From NCBI RefSeq assembly GCF_002563695.1, contig NZ_PDJI01000004.1, positions 3,348,001-3,412,000 of the forward strand: a DNA stretch of 64,000 bases, in the 5' to 3' direction. The notes under the pieces were generated by a model. That model had not been told where the DNA came from, did no database searches, and was given only the letters and a program-made list of their open reading frames with translations. The stretch is from Georgenia soli (GTDB lineage: Bacteria > Actinomycetota > Actinomycetes > Actinomycetales > Actinomycetaceae). The translations under genes were made by a program, and so were the position numbers. This document shows, piece after piece, positions 53,107 through 61,039 of the stretch; positions within the stretch are counted from its first letter, which is position 1, and each line of letters starts with the position of its first letter.

Positions 53107-53520
53107 ATGCGTCCGACGCATGTCGAGCTCGAGGACGACGACGGCACCGTCCTGCGGTACTTCCACCACGACAACGGCGGCGGGCTGGTCGAGTCCAGCG
53201 CCAGCGTCCACCCGACGGCGTTCGTCGCCGCCGGGGCGTACGTCGACCCCGGCGCGCAGGTCGGCGCCGGCGCGCGCGTCGGCGCAGGAGCGTGGATCGA
53301 CCGGCGCGCCGTCGTCGGTGAGGGTGCCGTGGTGGGGCAGGACGCCCACGTGGGACGGCGTGCGGTGGTCGGCCCCGACGCGGTCGTCGGCCCGCGGGCA
53401 CGGATCGGGCAGGACGCCCGGATCGGATCCCGGGTGAGCGTGCCGGTGGACTCCCAGGTCGAGGCGGGCGCCGCCATCGCCGTGGCAAGGCGACAGGGCG
53501 GTATCGGGACGGCGGCGTGA
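53107..53520 (+). CDS. Hexapeptide-repeat (left-handed beta-helix) protein
   Basis: A 137-residue protein whose residues 35-125 read as repeated [VIA]-x-x-G-A-x units (VGAGARVGAGAWIDRRAVVGEGAVVGQDAHVG), predicting a left-handed beta-helix as in gamma-carbonic anhydrases and acyltransferases. The catalytic histidines of a gamma-carbonic anhydrase are not evident, so no activity is claimed. ATG 53107 follows GGGGGAGGG by 6 bases. The 90 bases upstream are noticeably less GC-rich, probably the promoter. rsmD follows after 58 bases. Confidence 0.7.
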   Translation: MRPTHVELEDDDGTVLRYFHHDNGGGLVESSASVHPTAFVAAGAYVDPGAQVGAGARVGAGAWIDRRAVVGEGAVVGQDAHVGRRAVVGPDAVVGPRARIGQDARIGSRVSVPVDSQVEAGAAIAVARRQGGIGTAA

Positions 53521-53578
53521 GACGACGGCGCGGCGCCGGCGTGCCGCTCCGCGCCGCGGCCTCACTACGCTGGCGCAG

Positions 53579-54223
53579 ATGACCAGGATCGTCGCCGGCA
53601 CGGCGGGAGGGCGGACCCTCCAGGTGCCCCGCACCGGGACCAGGCCCACGTCCGAACGGGTGCGAGAGGCGCTCTTCTCCCGGCTCGACCACCTCGGAGC
53701 CGTCGACGGCGCCCGCGTGCTCGACCTCTACGCCGGCTCAGGTGCTCTCGGCCTGGAGGCCGCGAGCCGCGGGGCCGCGCGCGTCACGCTCGTGGAGACC
53801 TCGCGGCAGGCCGCCGACCTGTGCCGGCGCAACGCCAGGGCGCTCGGCCTCGCAGGCGTCGACGTCGTCAGCCAGAAGGTCGAGACGTACCTCGCGGGCG
53901 ACCCCGCCCGCGGCGCGGCCCCGGCACACCTCGTCCTGCTCGACCCGCCGTACGACATCACCGAGGAGTCCCTCGCGGGCGTCCTCGCGCTGCTCGGGGC
54001 CCGGGGGAGCGAGGACTCCACGCGGCCCGCCGGCCCGGGACCGGCGCCGTGGCTGGACGCCGGGGCCGTCGTCGTCGTCGAGCGGTCCAGGCGCAGCCCC
54101 GAGCCCACCTGGCCCGCCGGCCTCGAGCGCACCGACGTGCGCCGGTACGGGGACACGCAGGTCTGGTTCGGGGCGCCCGTCCTCGAGGCCCCGGTCGACG
54201 GGACCCCGGCCGGCGTGGCGTGA
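53579..54223 (+). CDS. rsmD: 16S rRNA (guanine(966)-N(2))-methyltransferase
   Basis: A SAM-dependent methyltransferase acting on 16S rRNA G966 during 30S assembly. It has 214 residues. VRIVAGT-type opening (MTRIVAGTAGGRTLQVP), then RPTSERVREALFSRLDHLG, the SAM motif VLDLYAGSGALGLEAASRGA and the catalytic LLDPPYDI. TACGCT (53566-53571) ends 7 bases before the ATG, a leaderless layout. coaD follows, as in most actinobacteria, separated by a 28-bp repeat array. Confidence 0.94.
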   Translation: MTRIVAGTAGGRTLQVPRTGTRPTSERVREALFSRLDHLGAVDGARVLDLYAGSGALGLEAASRGAARVTLVETSRQAADLCRRNARALGLAGVDVVSQKVETYLAGDPARGAAPAHLVLLDPPYDITEESLAGVLALLGARGSEDSTRPAGPGPAPWLDAGAVVVVERSRRSPEPTWPAGLERTDVRRYGDTQVWFGAPVLEAPVDGTPAGVA

Positions 54224-54253
54224 GCCGGACCGACGGCACCGACCGGTCCTGCG

Positions 54254-54330
54254 CCGGACGACGGCGCGCGCGGGTGCCGTCCCGGACGACGGCGCGCGCG
54301 GGTGACGTCCCGGACGACGGCGCGCCGCCA
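54254..54330. repeat. Three 28-bp tandem repeats between rsmD and coaD
   Basis: Units begin at 54254, 54282 and 54310 with the form CCGGACGACGGCGCGCGCGG plus GTGNCGTC; the third is truncated. The core GACGACGGCGC is the reverse complement of the GCGCCGTCGTC seen in the 29.2-kb array. Confidence 0.88.
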
Positions 54331-54398
54331 CCGGGTCGTAACGCGGCCGGAGCCGCGCGGGCCGCTAACGTGAAAGGCATGGTCGAGCTGGAGCGGCG

Positions 54399-54890
54399 AT
54401 GAGCCTCGCGGTCTGCCCGGGGTCCTTCGACCCGATCACCCTGGGGCACGTCGACGCCGTGCGCCGCGCCCGCGCCATGTTCGACGAGGTCGTCGTGGCC
54501 GTGGCTCACAACCCCGCCAAGCGGTACCTCTTCGACGCCGACGAACGTGTGGACCTGGCACGCCGGTCCCTCGCCGACCTCGACGGCGTCCGGGTGGAGC
54601 TCGTCCCGGGCCTGCTGGCGCGCTACTGCGCCGACGTCGGTGCCACCGCCATCGTCAAGGGGCTCCGCGGCGCGGCCGACTTCGACGCCGAGCACGCCAT
54701 GGCGCTGATGAACCGCCACCTCAGCGGGGTGGAGACGGTCTTCGTCATGGGCGACCCGGCGCTCGCCCACGTCGCCTCGTCCCTCGTCAAGGACGTCGCC
54801 CGCCACGGCGGCGACCTCACGGATCTCGTCCCGCCCGCCGTCGCCGAGGCGATGCGCCGGGCGCTGAGCAACTCAGGAGAAGCACGATGA
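54399..54890 (+). CDS. coaD: Pantetheine-phosphate adenylyltransferase
   Basis: Makes dephospho-CoA from 4'-phosphopantetheine and ATP. It has 163 residues, the usual length. PGSFDPITLGHVDAVRRA holds the TxGH motif; VKGLRGAADFDAEHAMALMNRH and VASSLVKDVARHGGDL are the other conserved blocks. ATG 54399 follows GGAG (54391). Its stop overlaps the next gene by 4 bases (ATGA). Confidence 0.96.
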   Translation: MSLAVCPGSFDPITLGHVDAVRRARAMFDEVVVAVAHNPAKRYLFDADERVDLARRSLADLDGVRVELVPGLLARYCADVGATAIVKGLRGAADFDAEHAMALMNRHLSGVETVFVMGDPALAHVASSLVKDVARHGGDLTDLVPPAVAEAMRRALSNSGEAR

Positions 54891-55411
54891 CCGCCAGCCA
54901 GCAGCACACCGCCGCCGAGCAGCACGCCGAGGACGGCGCCTCACTGATCTCGATCCTCGACGAGCTCACCGAGCTGGTCACGACGGCGCGGGCCATGCCG
55001 ATGTCCGCGTCCGTGCTGGTCAACCGCGCGGAGGCCCTGGACCTGCTCGACGCGGCACGCGCCGTGGTCCCCGAGGAGATCCAGACGGCGGACGACATCG
55101 TCGCCGACGCGGACGCGATGGTCCAGCGCGCCCGTCAGCGCGCGGACAAGATCGTGGAGCAGGCGCACGCCCGCGCCGAGGAGCTGGTCGCGAACGAGCA
55201 CGTGGTGCGGCTGGCGGAGGAGCGGGCCGAGCAGATCGTCACCGCCGCCGAGGCGAAGGCGGCGAAGCTGGCCGCGGACGCGAACGACTACTGCGACCGT
55301 CAGCTCGCCCAGTTCGAGATCGACCTGAACTCCATCAGCGCGCAGGTCCGCGCCGGCCGGGAGGCGCTCGCCGCCCGCACCGGGCGGGACCCGGTGGCCG
55401 AGAACGCCTGA
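54887..55411 (+). CDS. DivIVA-like coiled-coil protein, SepIVA-type
   Basis: A 174-residue helical protein: the N-terminal SLISILDELTELVTTARAMPMSASVLVNRAE is followed by about 90 residues of heptad-rich coiled coil (QRARQRADKIVEQAHARAEEL) like DivIVA-family and ATP synthase b subunits. It lies after coaD and before DUF177-rnc, the position of mycobacterial Rv2927c/SepIVA, as I recall. SepIVA is a septation factor in mycobacteria, so a role in cell-division or polar growth is likely but inferred. Starts ATG 54887, overlapping the coaD stop. Confidence 0.72.
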   Translation: MTASQQHTAAEQHAEDGASLISILDELTELVTTARAMPMSASVLVNRAEALDLLDAARAVVPEEIQTADDIVADADAMVQRARQRADKIVEQAHARAEELVANEHVVRLAEERAEQIVTAAEAKAAKLAADANDYCDRQLAQFEIDLNSISAQVRAGREALAARTGRDPVAENA

Positions 55412-55580
55412 CTGCCCGTCGGTGCACGCTCGGCCCTGCCGGCGGGGTCGCCGGCTGGCGCCGCGCCCGCCAGGCGTGTGTAGCATCGAACGCCGGCCCA
55501 CCGGCGGGGCGTCCCCGGACGCCCCAACCGACGGGCCACCCGGTCCCTCCGCGCCCCGCGCGGCTGCTGCAAGGAGTGTC

Positions 55581-56153
55581 ATGGTCGCCCGATCGCCGCT
55601 CGTGGTGAGCACCCACGAGCTCGGCCGCCGTCCCGGTGCGATGCGCACGCTCGAGTCCACCGTGCCCGCCCCGGAGGACCTCGGCACCGAGGTCATCGGC
55701 GTGCCGCAGGGGTCCGACGTCGAGCTCGACGTGCGTCTCGAGGCCGTGATGGACGGCGTCCTCGTCACCGGCACCGCGCGGGTCCAGCTGCACGGGGAGT
55801 GCGTGCGCTGCCTGCGCGACATCGACGAGGACCTCGCCGTCGACTTCTCGGAGCTCTTCTACTACGCGGACAGGAAGACGTCGCTGCTCCAGGAGGGTGA
55901 CGAGGAGGCCGAGGAACTCCCCACGCTCAACGGTGAGCTGCTCGACCTCGAGGCCACCCTGCGTGACGCCGTGGTGCTCGCCCTGCCGTTCCAGCCGCTG
56001 TGCCGGCCCGACTGCGGCGGGCTGTGCCCGGTGTGCGGCGAGCGGATGGACGACCTCGAGCCCGGCCACCACCACGAGCAGCTCGACCCGCGCTGGTCCG
56101 CCCTCGGCGCCCTTCTCGAGCGGGAGGGCGAGACCAAGGACGGCGAGAGGTGA
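55581..56153 (+). CDS. YceD/DUF177-family protein
   Basis: A 190-residue conserved protein of unknown but probably ribosome-related function; family members are often just upstream of rpmF. Cysteine pairs [11 protein letters not shown] and [17 protein letters not shown] suggest a bound metal. ATG 55581 follows AAGGAG (55571). The frequent downstream gene rpmF is missing; instead rnc starts at the 4-base stop overlap (GTGA). Confidence 0.88.
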   Translation: MVARSPLVVSTHELGRRPGAMRTLESTVPAPEDLGTEVIGVPQGSDVELDVRLEAVMDGVLVTGTARVQLHGECVRCLRDIDEDLAVDFSELFYYADRKTSLLQEGDEEAEELPTLNGELLDLEATLRDAVVLALPFQPLCRPDCGGLCPVCGERMDDLEPGHHHEQLDPRWSALGALLEREGETKDGER

Positions 56154-56905
56154 GCGGCCGCCGTCGTCGCTCGGACGTCCCCGGCGAGGTGCCGGCACGG
56201 CAGGACGTCGAGACCCTGACGGCCGCCCTCGGCACCACCGTCGACCCGGAGCTGCTGGTCCTCGCGCTGACCCACCGGTCCTTCGCCCACGAGGCGGGCG
56301 GCATCCCCACCAACGAGCGGCTGGAGTTCCTCGGGGACTCGGTGCTGGGCATCATCGTGACCGAGCGGCTCTTCCGCGACCACCCCGACGAGTCGGAGGG
56401 GGACCTGGCGAGGATGCGGGCCGCCACGGTCAGCCAGAAGGCGCTGGCCTCGGTCGCGCGCGACATCGGCCTCGGCGAGTACATCCTCCTCGGCCGCGGC
56501 GAGCTGGTCACCGGCGGGCGGGAGAAGGACTCGATCCTCTCCGACACCGTCGAGGCGCTCATCGGCGCCACGTACCTCTGCCACGGGCTCGAGCACACCC
56601 GCGCGGTGGTCGAGCGGCTCGTCGGGACGCTGCTCGACCAGGCCGCCAACCTCGGCGCCGGCCTGGACTGGAAGACGTCCCTGCAGGAGCTCTCCGCCGA
56701 GCGCGGTCTCGGGGCGCCGACGTACGTGGTGACCGGGACCGGTCCCGACCACGCCCGCACCTTCACCGCCACCGTGGTGCTCGACGGCGTCGAGCACGGC
56801 CGCGGCGTGGGCAGCTCGAAGAAGCTCGCCGAGCAGAACGCCGCCGAGGACACCTACGCCCGGCTCGCCGGCGAACCGGTGGCCGGCGTCGACAGCGGCG
56901 CCTGA
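56150..56905 (+). CDS. rnc: Ribonuclease III
   Basis: Double-strand-specific endoribonuclease for rRNA precursors. It has 251 residues from GTG 56150. The catalytic domain holds the signature [18 protein letters not shown] and a second acidic site ([12 protein letters not shown]); the C-terminal dsRNA-binding domain is about residues 175-240 ([34 protein letters not shown]). It is fused into the DUF177-rnc-mutM unit by 4-base and 7-base spacings. Confidence 0.95.
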   Translation: MSGRRRRSDVPGEVPARQDVETLTAALGTTVDPELLVLALTHRSFAHEAGGIPTNERLEFLGDSVLGIIVTERLFRDHPDESEGDLARMRAATVSQKALASVARDIGLGEYILLGRGELVTGGREKDSILSDTVEALIGATYLCHGLEHTRAVVERLVGTLLDQAANLGAGLDWKTSLQELSAERGLGAPTYVVTGTGPDHARTFTATVVLDGVEHGRGVGSSKKLAEQNAAEDTYARLAGEPVAGVDSGA

Positions 56906-56912
56906 GACCGGC

Positions 56913-57929
56913 GTGCCCGAGCTTCCCGAGGTCGAGACGGTCCGGCGGGGGCTGGCCGCGCGCGTGCTGGGCCGCCCGGTCGCGGACGTCGAGGTGCACC
57001 ACCCGCGCAGCGTCCGCCGCCAGCCCGGCGGGGGGCGCGAGCTCGCCGACCGCCTCGTCGGCCAGACCTTCACCGCCGCCGTCCGTCGTGGCAAGTACCT
57101 GTGGCTCACCCTCGGCGAGGACGCCGGCGCCCCGCCGGACCACGCCCTTGTCGCGCACCTGGGCATGAGCGGGCAGCTCCTCGTGCAGGAACCGGCGGGC
57201 GCCCGGCGCGCCGTCGACGCGCCGGACGCCGCCTTCCTCGCGCCGGCCGGCGAACGTCCCGCCGACCTCACCGCCACGCTGCCGCCCACGGTGGTGCGCG
57301 ACATCCCGCTGACCACCGCTCACCTGCGCGTGCGGATCGCCCTGGCCGACGGCGGCGAGCTGTGGTTCGTCGACCAGCGCACGTTCGGGCACGTCATGGC
57401 GGTCGACACCGTCCCCACCGACGACGGTGCCCCGGGCGGGCTCGGCAGCGCCGCCGCGGTCGTCCCCGCACCCGTGGCGCACATCGCCCGCGACCTGCTG
57501 GACCCGGCGCTCGACCGGCGCGAGCTCGTGCGCCGTACCCGTGCCCGCCGGACCGAGGTCAAGCGGGCGCTGCTGGACCAGAGCCTCGTCTCCGGCGTCG
57601 GCAACATCTACGCCGACGAGGCGCTGTGGCGCGCCCGGCTCCACGGCACGCGCCGCACCGACGTGCTGCGGCCGGACCGCCTGCGGGCGCTCTTCGACGC
57701 GGCGACCGACGTGATGAACGAGGCGCTCGCCGTCGGCGGGACGTCCTTCGACGCGCTGTACGTGGACGTCGACGGCGCCGCCGGCTTCTTCGCGCGGTCG
57801 CTGGCGGTCTACGGGCGGGCGGGCCTGCCGTGCCCGCGCTGCGGGGCGGTGGTGCGCCGCGAGGAGTTCATGAACCGGGGGTCGTTCTCCTGCCCGCGGT
57901 GCCAGCGCCGTCCGGCGGCGCCGCGCTGA
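56913..57929 (+). CDS. mutM: Formamidopyrimidine-DNA glycosylase
   Basis: Bifunctional glycosylase/AP lyase that excises oxidised purines. [13 protein letters not shown] follows the start; the Pro after Met is the catalytic N-terminus. The zinc finger CPRCGAVV...CPRCQRR is intact. It has 338 residues, about 50 more than typical, owing to an insert near residues 90-130 ([21 protein letters not shown]) and another with Gly/Ala near 170-190. Begins GTG 56913, 7 bases after the rnc stop. Confidence 0.94.
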   Translation: MPELPEVETVRRGLAARVLGRPVADVEVHHPRSVRRQPGGGRELADRLVGQTFTAAVRRGKYLWLTLGEDAGAPPDHALVAHLGMSGQLLVQEPAGARRAVDAPDAAFLAPAGERPADLTATLPPTVVRDIPLTTAHLRVRIALADGGELWFVDQRTFGHVMAVDTVPTDDGAPGGLGSAAAVVPAPVAHIARDLLDPALDRRELVRRTRARRTEVKRALLDQSLVSGVGNIYADEALWRARLHGTRRTDVLRPDRLRALFDAATDVMNEALAVGGTSFDALYVDVDGAAGFFARSLAVYGRAGLPCPRCGAVVRREEFMNRGSFSCPRCQRRPAAPR

Positions 57930-57987
57930 GGGGGGCGAACAGCGCCGTTGCGGCGAGATGCCGCGGAACTTGGGTAGTCTCGGAACC

Positions 57988-58647
57988 GTGCCGAACGCTC
58001 AGGAGTCACAGCAGCCACGCGACATCCGCGTGATGATCATCGACGACCACGAGATCGTGCGTCGAGGCATCGCGGAGATCGTCGACCGCGCCGACGGTCT
58101 CACCGTCGTCGCCGAGGCCGGGTCGGTGGCCGAGGCCGTCCGCCGCGCCGAGCTCGTCCGGCCCGAGGTGCTGCTCGTCGACCTGCAGCTGCCCGACGGG
58201 ACGGGCATCGACATCGTCCGGACGCTGCGCGAGAAGGTTCCCGACGCCCGGCCCGTGGTGCTCACCTCCTTCGACGACGACGACGCTCTCGCCGAGGCCC
58301 TCGAGGCCGGGGCGAAGGCCTACCTGCTGAAGACGGTGCGCGGCGCGGAGATCGCCGACGTCGTCAAGGCGGTGGCCGCCGGCCGCACCCTGCTCGACGA
58401 GCGCACCGTCACCCGCCGCCGCGCCGACCACGAGGACCCGACCGCCGACCTCACGCCGTCCGAGCGCCGCGTGCTCGAGCTCATCGGGGACGGGCTGTCC
58501 AACCGGGAGATCGGCGAGCGGCTGGGGGTCGCCGAGAAGACCGTGAAGAACCACATCACCTCGCTGCTGAGCAAGATGGGGCTGCAGCGCCGCACGCAGG
58601 TGGCCGCGTGGGTGGCCGGCCAGCGCGCCGCCGGCTGGCGCGGCTGA
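57988..58647 (+). CDS. NarL/FixJ-family response regulator, DevR-like
   Basis: A 219-residue two-component regulator: receiver domain (phosphoacceptor Asp65 in EVLLVDLQLPDG; IIDDHEIVRRG near the N-terminus), then a C-terminal LuxR helix-turn-helix (LTPSERRVLELIGDGLSNREIGERLGVAEKTVKNHI). TAGTCT (57975-57980) ends 7 bases before GTG 57988, which fixes a leaderless start and rules out the longer frame from 57958. The likely partner kinase lies 570 bases beyond its stop, on the opposite strand. Resembles mycobacterial DevR/DosR. Confidence 0.9.
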   Translation: MPNAQESQQPRDIRVMIIDDHEIVRRGIAEIVDRADGLTVVAEAGSVAEAVRRAELVRPEVLLVDLQLPDGTGIDIVRTLREKVPDARPVVLTSFDDDDALAEALEAGAKAYLLKTVRGAEIADVVKAVAAGRTLLDERTVTRRRADHEDPTADLTPSERRVLELIGDGLSNREIGERLGVAEKTVKNHITSLLSKMGLQRRTQVAAWVAGQRAAGWRG

Positions 58648-58656
58648 GCGGGAAAC

Positions 58657-58702
58657 TCATCCTCGACGGATGATCTGCGGCTGAGCCGTCGCTGCTTAGC
58701 GT
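58657..58702 (+). promoter_or_regulatory. Palindrome and promoter upstream of the STAS gene
   Basis: TCATCC-TCGAC-GGATGA (58657-58662 and 58668-58673) is a perfect 17-bp palindrome. TAGCGT (58697-58702) is a candidate -10, placing the palindrome just upstream of the -35 position, where a response regulator would activate. The neighbouring regulator is the obvious candidate; unproven. Confidence 0.45.
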
Positions 58703-58831
58703 GTTCAGGCAGGGGCTCGGGCCGGGGCCACGCACGACCCGGTCCGACGCCACGGTTCCGGCCACCCCGCGGCGCTGCGCCTCGGCGGGTGCTCGCGCAC
58801 GGGACGGCCACGAGCGCGCAAGGAGGACGTC

Positions 58832-59203
58832 ATGATCAAGCGTCTCGAGGAGATGCCGGCGGGAGTTCTCGGGCTCCAGGCGATCGATGACGTGGAGGAG
58901 GAGGACTACCGCAACGTCATCGTGCCGGCGGTCGAGGAAGCCGTCGCCGCCCACGGGAAGGTGCGAGTCGTCTTCGTCCTCGGCCCCGAGTTCGAGGAGT
59001 ACGAGGCAGGCGCGGTCTGGGAGGACGTGAAGCTGGGGGTGCGCCGCCCGACAGCTTTCGAGCGGATGGCCATCGTGACCGACGCGCGCTGGGCACGGCC
59101 GGCGGTCAAGGTCTTCAGCGTCCTGTGGCCCGGACAGGCGCGCACCTTCCCGCTCGCGGACCTCGAGGCCGCGAAGCAGTGGGCGGCCGACGGGGCGGCC
59201 TGA
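58832..59203 (+). CDS. STAS/SEC14-domain protein
   Basis: A 123-residue protein with the fold of SpoIIAA-like/DUF3478 proteins: MPAGVLGLQAIDDVEEEDYRNVIVPAVEEAVAAHG and VRVVFVLGPEFEEYEAGAVWEDVKLG match what I recall of this group. They are small soluble proteins found beside stress and redox genes; no activity is known. AAGGAGGACGTC precedes the ATG. It converges on the kinase gene with only 15 bases between. Confidence 0.75.
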   Translation: MIKRLEEMPAGVLGLQAIDDVEEEDYRNVIVPAVEEAVAAHGKVRVVFVLGPEFEEYEAGAVWEDVKLGVRRPTAFERMAIVTDARWARPAVKVFSVLWPGQARTFPLADLEAAKQWAADGAA

Positions 59204-59218
59204 CGCACCCGGCCGGGA

Positions 59219-61039
59219 TCAGGTGAGGGGCACCTGCCAGCTCAGCTGCGACCCGGTGCCCGACTCGCTGCGACCGACGGAGAACGTGCCGCCGTGGCGC
59301 CTGGCGCGTGCGGCGAGATTGCCGAGCCCGGACCGGCGGGAGACGGACGGGGCGACGCCCACGCCGTCGTCGGTGACGTCGACGACGATGCGGCCGGTGA
59401 AACCCGTCCCGAGCACCTGCACGTGGACGAGGACCGAGGACGCCTTGGCGTGCTTGGCCGCGTTGGCCAGGCCCTCGCGGACGACGGCGACGGCATCGTC
59501 GGCGATGTCGGCCCCCACCCGGTCGTCGATCTGCGTGACGAGGTCCGCCTGGGCCTGGTCGTCGGTGATCGGGGTGCCGTCGAGGTCGATGATCAGCGAC
59601 GGCGCGAAGCCGAGGGACTGGCGCGCCAGGGACGCCTCGCGGCGCAGGCGCTCCACCAGCACGACGGCGGCGTCCGGCTCACGGAGGGAGTGGACGATCG
59701 ACCGGATCTGCTTCACGGACTCGTCGACGCTCGTCAGCGACTCCTCGAGCAGGTCCGCCAACTCCTCCTCCCCGCGCTCCGCGACGGTGGCGCGGGCGGA
59801 GGCGAGCTGCATGCCGGTGGCGAAGAGCTGCTGGATGGCGAGGTCGTGCAGGTCGCGGGCGATGCGTGAGCGTTCGTCGAGCAGGGAGGCGACGTCCTGG
59901 GCGTGGCGCGCCGCGGCGAGCTCGAGCGCGAGCGCGGCCTGGCCGGCCACCGACTCCGCCATGACCAGGTCCGACCGGTCGAACTCGGGGGCCCCGACGC
60001 GGCGCAGGAGCAGCACGACGCCGCGGCCCTCGCCGCGCAGCATCATCGGGGCGTACAGCGCAGGGCCGAAGTGGGCGAGCTCTGCCAGGCGCAGCGTGCG
60101 CAGCCGGGTGAGGGAGTCGACGATCATCCCGGTGCCCTCCTTGAGCACCGTCATCGCGCGGCCGTCCGGCGGGAAGACGAGTCCGACGAGCTGCCCGGCG
60201 CGGTATCCCTCGGCGATCTCGCACGCCCACGCGTCCCCGACGGAGGGCAGGATGATCAGCGCCGTGTCCGCCTCGGCGACCTCGCGGAGGCGGGCGGCGA
60301 TCATCTCGAGGGCCTCCTCCTCCTCGGTGCCCTCGAGGAGGGTGGTGGTGATGTCCTGGCTCACCGCGATCCAGCGCTCGCGGTTGCGGGCCTCGGTGTA
60401 GAGGCGGGCGTTCTCGACGGCGACCGCGGCGGCCTCCGCGAGGCTCATCATGTCCTCGGCGTCGCCGCTGGTGAAACCTCCCTCCTTCTCGGCGAGGTAG
60501 AGCCGGCCGTAGACCTTCTCCTGCACCTTCACGGGCACCCCGAGGAAGGTGTGCATGGGAGGGTGACCCTCCGGGAACCCGCCGAAGTCGGGGTGCTCGG
60601 TGAGGTCGTCGAGGAGGAGGGGGCCGTCCACGGGGATCGCGCCGAGCACACCGCGGCCGCGGGGCGGGTGGCCGAGGATCTGCTGCTCCTCCTCGGTCAT
60701 GCCGACCTGGACGAAGGCCGTGGTCTCGCCGCGGTTGTCGAGCACGCCGAGCGCCGCGTACCGGGCACCGGTGAGGCGGGCGGCCCGGTCGACGAAGCGC
60801 CGCAGCGCCTCCTTCACGTCGAGCTGCGCCGTGAGGTTGAGGGCGGCGCCGAGGAGGGAGGAGGTGTCCGTGGCGAGGGTGTGCTGCCTGTCGTCGGCGG
60901 AGGCTCCGGTGGCGTCGACCGCTGCCGCGGGTCCGGTGTACGGCCCGTCGTCGAGGCGGCCGTACGGCCCGGCGGGACGACGACGCGCGCCGTCGGCGCC
61001 GTGCGCCACGGGGCAGCGGGGGGCGTCGTCGGTGCTCAT
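59219..61039 (-). CDS. Two-GAF sensor histidine kinase, DevS/DosS-like
   Basis: A 606-residue soluble kinase without membrane segments. N-terminal GAF-A (about residues 75-212), GAF-B (about 228-376), HisKA_3 dimerisation domain with phosphoacceptor His398 in RDLHDLAIQQLFATG, and a HATPase_c domain with REGLANAAKHAKAS and DDGVGV. GAF-A contains GHPPMHTFLGVPV, the region of the heme-binding His in DevS (His159 here by my count). It overlaps cydC by 4 bases (ATGA), placing it last in the cydDC operon. Partner is probably the DevR-like regulator. Confidence 0.88.
   Translation of the reverse strand: MSTDDAPRCPVAHGADGARRRPAGPYGRLDDGPYTGPAAAVDATGASADDRQHTLATDTSSLLGAALNLTAQLDVKEALRRFVDRAARLTGARYAALGVLDNRGETTAFVQVGMTEEEQQILGHPPRGRGVLGAIPVDGPLLLDDLTEHPDFGGFPEGHPPMHTFLGVPVKVQEKVYGRLYLAEKEGGFTSGDAEDMMSLAEAAAVAVENARLYTEARNRERWIAVSQDITTTLLEGTEEEEALEMIAARLREVAEADTALIILPSVGDAWACEIAEGYRAGQLVGLVFPPDGRAMTVLKEGTGMIVDSLTRLRTLRLAELAHFGPALYAPMMLRGEGRGVVLLLRRVGAPEFDRSDLVMAESVAGQAALALELAAARHAQDVASLLDERSRIARDLHDLAIQQLFATGMQLASARATVAERGEEELADLLEESLTSVDESVKQIRSIVHSLREPDAAVVLVERLRREASLARQSLGFAPSLIIDLDGTPITDDQAQADLVTQIDDRVGADIADDAVAVVREGLANAAKHAKASSVLVHVQVLGTGFTGRIVVDVTDDGVGVAPSVSRRSGLGNLAARARRHGGTFSVGRSESGTGSQLSWQVPLT

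Noticed and set aside
53107..53520. Gamma-class carbonic anhydrase
   Set aside because: Left-handed beta-helix repeats are present but the three zinc-ligand histidines in the family spacing are not.
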